Assembly: GCA_937864385.1 (NCBI GenBank)
Contig: CALMJN010000234.1
Coordinates: forward strand, 1-9,889
Direction: 5' to 3'
Length of the DNA stretch: 9,889 nt
DNA from: an uncultured Methanosarcinales archaeon
GTDB taxonomy: Archaea > Halobacteriota > Methanosarcinia > Methanotrichales > Methanotrichaceae
Position 1 is the stretch's first letter, and each line of letters starts with the position of its first letter. Positions 5,188 to 9,889 of this stretch are shown piece after piece. The notes under the pieces are model-generated. The model did no database searches, had not been told where the DNA came from, and saw only the letters and a list, made by a program, of their open reading frames with translations. The position numbers were made by a program, and so were the translations under genes.

Positions 5188-7584
5188 TTATTCTGATGCT
5201 ATGGCCTGCACAGGATCGAGATCCGATGCCCTGACGGCGGGATAGAGCCCTGCCAGAAAGTTCAGTCCCAAAGCAAAGAGTATGGAATAGCCTATGAGAT
5301 CAGGCCTAAGGTCGAAGGTGAGGGCCACGCCGCCGAAGCCGGTCGGGCCGAATGTCGCTATCATCCTTCCCACCGCCAAACCCACCAGTGAGCCCAGGAT
5401 TCCTCCCGGCAGGGCTAGGAGCAAGCTCTCCATGAGGAAGATCTTGAGGATGGACCTTCTCGAAGCGCCCATGGCCATCATTATTCCTATCTCCCTGGTC
5501 CTGCGGCTGATGATCATGATGGTGGTGTTGGCTATGACAAAGCCCGATATCAAGAGGATCATGGAGAAGAAGATCAGATTTATCCTGGACTGGGTGGATA
5601 CGAACCGAGCAATCTCCCGGCTGAACTCCTGCCAGGAGCTGGTCTCCTTGTTCAGGCGGTATTCCAGATACTCTGCCGCCCGGGGTGCCTGCTCAAAATC
5701 GGATAGCTTGACCCCTATCTCCGAGACCACATCCCCCTGGTCCACCAGACTCTGAGCCGTCTCCAGCGGCAGGTAGACCAGAATGTAGTCCTTGGCCGTG
5801 CCCTTCTCCACCAGGCCTGCCACGCGCAGCCTCAGAAGCCTGTCCTTCTGCACCAGATCGAACCTCTCTCCAGGCCGAATCTCCAGGTTTTCGGCCAGCT
5901 TTGTCCCCAGAAAAGCGGCACTGCGGCCATATCTCAGATCAAAGAAGTCTCCGGATTTGATTGCGCCCTGCAGGTTCATGAGATCATACTCCGGCCCGGG
6001 ATCAACCCCTATGAACTCCACTCCCTCCACATTCTCTTTATATCGAGCCGCACCCTGGCCCACCAGCCGGGAGGAGACCGCCACCACGCCGGGATAATCC
6101 CAGACCCTCTGCGACAGGCTGCGGTAGAGGTGGATATAATCCTCTCCCGGCTCGGGCTCTATGTATAGATGGGGATTCTTCTCCACTGTGTTGGCCACTA
6201 TAGCCGCTCTCACCCCCTCCGTAAGCCCCAGGGACATTATGATCACCCCCACCGCCACGGCCACCGATAGAAGAGTAAAAGCAGTCCCCCTGCGATTGGA
6301 GAGGATATGTCTTGCCGCCACCGCAGCCTCAAAGCCTAAAGAGAGACACTGGCAGGCCAGGCTGTACTCCAGAAATGTCGGTTTCCAGGTTTTGCGCGTG
6401 CCCGCTTTCTCTGCGCCCTTGAGAGCATCCACGGGATAGAGCCGGGAGGCCCGGTAGGCAGGGTAGGCTCCCGCCAGAATGCTCAGGCCCAGGGCCAGAA
6501 GGAGATAGGTGGGAAAGTCCCAGAGATCTATGACCAATGGAATTGAGCTTATCTCTCTTCCCCCGGCAGTGATCCCGAAATTCAGGCTTCCCAGAGCGAT
6601 TATGCCTGCTAACCCCAATATACAGCCCGAGATCCCACCTAGTAGCCCGAGAATTGCGCTCTGGTAAATGAATATCTTCAGAAGATTGTACCTCCCGGCT
6701 CCCAGCGCCAAAAGCATTCCCATCTCCCGGATCTTCTCCAGGACCAGCATATTCATTATAGCGGCAATCCCAAAGGCGGCAATGACCATTACGAAAAATA
6801 TGGAGAGCGACCTCCAGAATCCACCCACCTCAATCGATCTCACGATCTCGGGATTTGCCTCCTGCCAGCTCATGGCGTTATATCCCAGGGCATCGATGGA
6901 GGCGGATGCGCTCTGGGCCTGGTTGATGTCCTCCAGCTTCAGCTCAATGGAGTTTATGACATCTCCTTCATCAAGAAAGCTCCTGGCCGTCTTATAGGAG
7001 ACATAGGCCACGCTCTCATCCAGCGGCGTTCCGGAATCAAAGACCCCTGCCAGCCTCAAGCGGGCATTTTTGGCTCGGGGAAAGCTCGCCTCCATCCTGT
7101 CTCCCAGCTTCAGATCGAGCTTGTCGGCCAGCTTGATCCCCATGACCACATTATTGCCGCCCAGTATGGCGTAGAGGTCTCCCTCCTTCATCGAGTCGCT
7201 GATCCTGTAGACGGCATCCTCCCGGAAAGGGTCCACGCCGCGGAGGATGGCATTTTTCCTCTTCTCCTTGAAGGATATGGTGGCCTGGGTGGAGAGGGTG
7301 GCGGAGGAGGATCTGATTTCTTCGATATCAGCTATTCTATCCAGAAGACTGCGATAGAGGTGAATGTAATTCTCATCCCCATCCGGAAGGATCTTGACAT
7401 GGGGTAGCTTGTCCTGGACTATCCCGGTTAGAAGCTCCTGGGAGCCGTTGCCCAGGGATGTGAATATAAGGGATATTGAGACGGCCAGGGCTACAGCGGT
7501 AACTGAGAGAAGTGTCTGACGCCTGTGAGCCGCCACATGTCGCAGGGCGATGAAAAGCTCGAAGCTGGAGGCTGGTGGGAGCAA
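5188..7584 (-). CDS. tandem FtsX/MacB-type ABC transporter permease, two fused copies
   Basis: A 798-residue membrane protein made of two similar halves (about 1-390 and 415-798), each a MacB-type periplasmic-core domain plus an FtsX domain. Predicted membrane segments are near 24-46, 258-282, 305-331, 357-376, 436-455, 666-690, 713-737 and 763-782, four per half. The halves repeat almost exactly at YIHLYRSL (73-80 and 483-490), at REMGMLLALGAGR versus REIGIMMAMGASR (286-298, 697-709) and at the closing YPAxRAS-x-L/D-x-PV motif (374-385, 781-792). This is one polypeptide doing the work of a LolC/LolE-like pair. In related systems such permeases extrude or pull lipids, lipoproteins or peptides from the membrane with a cytoplasmic ATPase; none is encoded here. 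No ATG lies near the start; TTG at 7584 is the only usable codon before a stop, lacks a ribosome site, and puts ELFIALRHV where the family expects it. The substrate is unknown. Confidence 0.88.
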   Translation of the reverse strand: MLPPASSFELFIALRHVAAHRRQTLLSVTAVALAVSISLIFTSLGNGSQELLTGIVQDKLPHVKILPDGDENYIHLYRSLLDRIADIEEIRSSSATLSTQATISFKEKRKNAILRGVDPFREDAVYRISDSMKEGDLYAILGGNNVVMGIKLADKLDLKLGDRMEASFPRAKNARLRLAGVFDSGTPLDESVAYVSYKTARSFLDEGDVINSIELKLEDINQAQSASASIDALGYNAMSWQEANPEIVRSIEVGGFWRSLSIFFVMVIAAFGIAAIMNMLVLEKIREMGMLLALGAGRYNLLKIFIYQSAILGLLGGISGCILGLAGIIALGSLNFGITAGGREISSIPLVIDLWDFPTYLLLALGLSILAGAYPAYRASRLYPVDALKGAEKAGTRKTWKPTFLEYSLACQCLSLGFEAAVAARHILSNRRGTAFTLLSVAVAVGVIIMSLGLTEGVRAAIVANTVEKNPHLYIEPEPGEDYIHLYRSLSQRVWDYPGVVAVSSRLVGQGAARYKENVEGVEFIGVDPGPEYDLMNLQGAIKSGDFFDLRYGRSAAFLGTKLAENLEIRPGERFDLVQKDRLLRLRVAGLVEKGTAKDYILVYLPLETAQSLVDQGDVVSEIGVKLSDFEQAPRAAEYLEYRLNKETSSWQEFSREIARFVSTQSRINLIFFSMILLISGFVIANTTIMIISRRTREIGIMMAMGASRRSILKIFLMESLLLALPGGILGSLVGLAVGRMIATFGPTGFGGVALTFDLRPDLIGYSILFALGLNFLAGLYPAVRASDLDPVQAIASE

Positions 7585-7700
7585 AGCAGATTGCTTTCTG
7601 GCTTGGTAGGTCTAAAGGCTTTCTCTGCGACAGTCAAGCTGCGGCAGGTCAGCTTCTTCTCTGCTGCAATTCAACAATTCGATCTCAGAAATAAAATAGG
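7585..7700 (-). promoter_or_regulatory. leader and probable promoter of the tandem permease
   Basis: Between the permease TTG and repeat copy B lie 116 bases without a gene. Minus-strand candidates for the TATA box are CTTTAGAC near 7612, which would give a very short leader, and TATTTTATTT near 7690, which would give a leader of roughly 85 bases. AAGCTG at 7636-7641 and CAGCTT at 7650-7655 form a small 6-bp hairpin. None is compelling. Confidence 0.3.
7689..7697 (-). terminator. T-rich tract after repeat copy B; possible end of the mtd transcript
   Basis: Read on the minus strand, ATTTTATTT follows the structured repeat by a few bases, as the six-T tract follows copy A. It is the likely end of the mtd transcript. 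It also resembles a TATA box and could start the permease transcript; both uses at once are possible. Confidence 0.3.
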
Positions 7701-7820
7701 GGTGAACGGAAAGGCCCGTCTCTCCCAGAAGCGTGTAGGGTCGGCGCGGCCTTCCTTGCCACATATTCCCTTTAGCGCCGGCCCCTATAAAGGATCAATC
7801 CGCGCGGGGCGAAAGTGTCC
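7701..7820 (-). repeat. intergenic repeat, copy B (about 120 bp)
   Basis: Second unit, same orientation as copy A and of nearly the same length: the conserved GGTGAAC and GCGAAAG marks are 108 bases apart here and 106 in copy A. The hairpin arms are present, AAGGCC (7711-7716) with GGCCTT (7748-7753); pairing beyond is interrupted by one mismatch. Copy B also allows a second long pairing, GGGTCGGCGC (7738-7747) with GCGCCGGCCC (7775-7784), whose 5' arm lies in the first loop, a possible pseudoknot. Copy A does not keep that second pairing. On the minus strand the unit starts five bases after the mtd stop codon, so it would be the 3' untranslated region of mtd RNA. Confidence 0.75.
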
Positions 7821-7825
7821 TTCTT

Positions 7826-8650
7826 TTAAATCTTCTCAGGCTTGTCCAATAGCCCGGTCTTATTCATCAGCTCGCCGGTGCGGGCGTGGGGGTGGCGGGA
7901 GACGCTGTCGCCTGCCTTCTCCATCTCCCTGGCCTCATCCGCCATCCTGGCCGCCGCCCTCATGACCTCGTGGCCGGCAGCGGCAGTCAGAGCGATGGCC
8001 TCCAGCTCCTTGAGGCGGAAGCAGGCGGCGGCATCGATACCGGCCACAGCCTGGGCCATATAAAGAGCCCCCACGGCCTTGGCCCGGGCGTAGGGATTGG
8101 AAAAGTGCATTCTCTCAGCGCACTTCTCCGGCGTGGCCAGGATGGCGGGAAGCTTGACATCGCCAGCAGCAATGCCGATCATGGCCCCATCCAGCTCTTC
8201 CTGGACCAGCCTTATGGCTCCGCAGGCGGCCAAAACCTTAAGCGCGTCGGAGTTGAAGAGGGCCATCTCTGCCGGGTCGAGGAACTCGCGCTTGGCTCCG
8301 ATGAGCGGATCCATGGGCAGGATGATATAGCCAAAGCCCTCCGCCGCCAAAGCATCGCGGGCCTCCTTCTTGGCCGGGCCGTCGGAGATGACGATGGTGG
8401 GCAGCCCCTTGAACTTCTCCCGGGCGGCTGTGGGGCCGGGCGTGGCGGCATTGGGGCTGCAGACAACCACCAGCTCCGGAGCCCAGGCCTTCAGCTCCTC
8501 TGAGGCCTCGCCCTCCTTTCGGGTCATCTTGGGGCCGAAGCTGATGATCTTGAACTCGATGTCGGAGCGCTCAGCGATCTCATCCAGGGCCAGATCGATG
8601 ACCGTGGATGTGGCTATATTTCCTAGCTTGACAAGGCCGATCTTGAACAT
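7826..8650 (-). CDS. mtd: F420-dependent methylene-tetrahydromethanopterin dehydrogenase
   Basis: A 274-residue cytoplasmic enzyme that reversibly converts methenyl- to methylene-tetrahydromethanopterin (or tetrahydrosarcinapterin) with reduced coenzyme F420, a central C1 step of methanogenesis. In an acetate-using methanogen it serves CO2 reduction or methyl oxidation rather than the main acetate route. Recognisable Mtd blocks are the start MFKIGLVKLGNIATS, CSPNAATPGPTAARE (64-78), ISDGPAKKEARD (88-99), PMDPLIGAKREFLDPAEM (112-129), CGAIRLVQEELDGAM (143-157) and the C-terminal RHPHARTGELMNKTGL (252-267). The length fits the family. The frame is open 20 codons further, to an ATG at 8710, but the conserved N-terminus begins at 8650, where TTTTATC about 26 bases upstream suggests a leaderless or nearly leaderless transcript. 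It is divergent from hisC and followed at once by repeat copy B. Confidence 0.96.
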   Translation of the reverse strand: MFKIGLVKLGNIATSTVIDLALDEIAERSDIEFKIISFGPKMTRKEGEASEELKAWAPELVVVCSPNAATPGPTAAREKFKGLPTIVISDGPAKKEARDALAAEGFGYIILPMDPLIGAKREFLDPAEMALFNSDALKVLAACGAIRLVQEELDGAMIGIAAGDVKLPAILATPEKCAERMHFSNPYARAKAVGALYMAQAVAGIDAAACFRLKELEAIALTAAAGHEVMRAAARMADEAREMEKAGDSVSRHPHARTGELMNKTGLLDKPEKI

Positions 8651-8670
8651 GCCCGAGGATCGCATCGGAA

Positions 8671-8682
8671 GCGATAAAAGGA
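8671..8682. promoter_or_regulatory. shared divergent promoter element for mtd and hisC
   Basis: GCGATAAAAGGA reads as CCTTTTATCGC on the other strand, so a TATA-like box faces both ways. It lies about 26 bases from the mtd ATG (8650) and about 23 from the hisC TTG (8699), the normal spacing between TATA box and transcription start in archaea. One box may therefore serve both genes with almost no leader on either side. The direction preference cannot be judged from sequence alone. Confidence 0.45.
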
Positions 8683-8698
8683 TTTTGATGGACTGAGA

Positions 8699-9814
8699 TT
8701 GGTCAGCCAATGGCTAAATACCATCGCCGTCATCAAAACATCTGTGAGAGACCAGGCAGATTTCGCCAAGAAAGTGCTCCCATTTCTGGCCGATCTGGAT
8801 GAGGACGAGGCAGGACCCGATCCCCACCAGGCAGCCATGCGGCTAGGCCTCCCCCTGCAGGATCTGATTGTTCTCAGCCGCAACGAGAATCCCTATGGGC
8901 CCAGCCCGATGGTAGGAGCGGCTCTGCAGGATGGGCCGTTTCACCGGTACCCCGACTCTCGCCCCTTTCTGGAGGCTCTGGCCGGCTATACCGGTTTTTC
9001 CCCGGAATGGCTGGTGGCGGGAGCGGGCATGGATGAGATCATCAGCACCACCTGCCGCATCTTTCTGGGGCGGGGTGACAGGGCTCTCATACCCGTGCCC
9101 ACCTACAATTACTATGCCCTGGCGGCGGGGCTTTGCGGTGCCAGGCCGGAATATCGGGCGCGGACAGCCGGCTTTTCCCTGGAGCCGCATCTTCCTGGCT
9201 TGAAGATGGTCTTTCTCTGCTCGCCCAACAACCCTACCGGAGAGGCCCTCTCGGAGGATAGCGTCCGGTCCGTGCTGGAGAAGACGGATGCCATAGTCTT
9301 CCTGGATGAGGCCTATATTGAATTCGCCGGAAAAAGCCTGGCCGGGCTGGTGATGGAGTATCCGAACCTGGTGGTGGGCAGAACCCTCTCCAAGGCCTTC
9401 GGCCTGGCGGGAATGCGCCTGGGCTATGCCATCGCCCCACCCTGGATTGCAGAGCAGTACCGGCGTGTGGCGCCCATGTTCAGCATCAGTAGCCCATCTC
9501 TGGCCACCGGCACCGCCGCTCTGGGAGATCTGGAGTGGATGAAAGAATGCGTAAGAAGAATAGTCTCTGAGCGGGAGAGGATGAGATCGAAGCTGCCATG
9601 GGCCCTGCCCTCCCAGGCCAATTTCCTCTTTATGCAAACCAGCCGCAGATCAAAGGCTTTAGCCGAGCAGCTGCTCTGCCGGGGGATAATCGTCCGGGAC
9701 TGCAGCGCCTTTCATGGCTGCGGCGAGAGATGCCTGCGGGTCACAGTAGGCCGGCGGGAGGAGAACGATCGCTTCCTGGAGGCTCTGGAGATTCTGGATG
9801 GGAAAAAGGATTGA
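8699..9814 (+). CDS. hisC: histidinol-phosphate aminotransferase
   Basis: A 371-residue fold-type I, class I/II aminotransferase that makes histidinol phosphate from imidazole-acetol phosphate and glutamate, using pyridoxal phosphate, in histidine synthesis. Visible family marks are SRNENPYGPSP (60-70), YPD (84-86), GAGMDEII (108-115), CSPNNPTG with its Asn (174-181), FLDEAYIEF (201-209) with the cofactor Asp203 and Tyr206, TLSKAFGLAGMRLGY (229-243) with Schiff-base Lys232 and Arg240, and RVTVGRREEN (347-356) with a substrate carboxylate Arg. These fit HisC well, though close relatives such as CobD or aromatic aminotransferases look similar. The TTG at 8699 is the first start after an upstream stop; a GTG at 8744 would remove 15 residues that look non-conserved. 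It is divergent from mtd with no other his genes in view. Confidence 0.88.
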   Translation: MVSQWLNTIAVIKTSVRDQADFAKKVLPFLADLDEDEAGPDPHQAAMRLGLPLQDLIVLSRNENPYGPSPMVGAALQDGPFHRYPDSRPFLEALAGYTGFSPEWLVAGAGMDEIISTTCRIFLGRGDRALIPVPTYNYYALAAGLCGARPEYRARTAGFSLEPHLPGLKMVFLCSPNNPTGEALSEDSVRSVLEKTDAIVFLDEAYIEFAGKSLAGLVMEYPNLVVGRTLSKAFGLAGMRLGYAIAPPWIAEQYRRVAPMFSISSPSLATGTAALGDLEWMKECVRRIVSERERMRSKLPWALPSQANFLFMQTSRRSKALAEQLLCRGIIVRDCSAFHGCGERCLRVTVGRREENDRFLEALEILDGKKD

Positions 9815-9889
9815 TAGGGAATGAATCCCAATTATTCTTATACTGTGAGATCTTGTCGCCCTGATCCGGCGCTGTTGCCGTTCATTCAT

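Noticed and set aside
7886..8503. Long open frame of 205 codons on the plus strand opposite mtd
   Set aside because: It is antisense to a firmly identified gene, is Gly- and His-rich with no domain, and reflects GC-rich codon use of mtd.
8651..8710. Twenty-codon upstream extension of mtd to an ATG at 8710
   Set aside because: The conserved Mtd N-terminus starts at MFKIGL (8650), the extension has no family similarity that I can see, and the likely promoter box lies inside it.
8843..9637. Open frame of 264 codons on the minus strand opposite hisC
   Set aside because: It lies wholly within the hisC coding region and has no recognisable motifs; a GC-skewed shadow.
1..9889. CRISPR arrays, tRNA or rRNA genes, insertion sequences, attachment sites, defence systems
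   Set aside because: Reading both strands showed no regularly spaced repeats, no cloverleaf or rRNA-like sequence, no transposase or integrase motifs and no known defence-protein domains.

Overview
The window looks like chromosome from a methanogenic archaeon, most likely a Methanothrix (Methanosaeta)-type member of the Methanotrichales; the order-level call is inference, the methanogen call is firmer. The strongest marker is mtd, the F420-dependent methylene-tetrahydromethanopterin dehydrogenase. Support comes from a UbiA prenyltransferase of the type used for archaeal ether lipids, archaeal TATA-like promoter boxes, frequent TTG starts, T-tract gene ends, and GC-rich genes separated by AT-rich gaps. 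There are no RNA genes, CRISPR arrays, insertion sequences or recognisable defence genes.

Layout. Bases 1-1712 hold two minus-strand genes: a coiled-coil plus helix-turn-helix protein (148-729) and a HAD-fold phosphatase with a P-type-ATPase-like active site (915-1712). A divergent gap leads to three plus-strand genes: a secreted protein of unknown function whose signal peptide runs upstream of any standard start codon (about 1828-2544), a small AbrB/SpoVT-like protein (2744-3004) and a two-CBS-domain protein (3112-3492). Bases 3584-8650 hold four minus-strand genes: UbiA prenyltransferase (3584-4459), nitroreductase (4622-5137), a 798-residue tandem FtsX/MacB-type ABC permease (5188-7584) and mtd (7826-8650). 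A histidinol-phosphate aminotransferase gene (8699-9814) runs divergently from mtd and shares its promoter gap. The last 75 bases show nothing recognisable.

How the genes work together. This is not one pathway. mtd serves the C1 branch of methanogenesis, hisC histidine synthesis, and UbiA probably membrane lipid synthesis; the permease probably pairs with an ABC ATPase encoded elsewhere. Most genes look like separate transcription units; only permease-nitroreductase (50-base gap) could plausibly be co-transcribed.

The most unexpected feature is a roughly 120-bp intergenic repeat present twice (4488-4606 and 7701-7820). Both copies lie just after the stop codon of a minus-strand gene (nitroreductase, mtd), in the same orientation, and each is followed by a T-rich tract. 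The copies are about 82% identical over their first 62 bases by eye. They could be a dispersed 3'-end or terminator module, or a structured RNA. No new multi-gene system is evident; the repeat, the ATPase-less tandem permease and the missing start codon of the secreted gene most deserve a second look.
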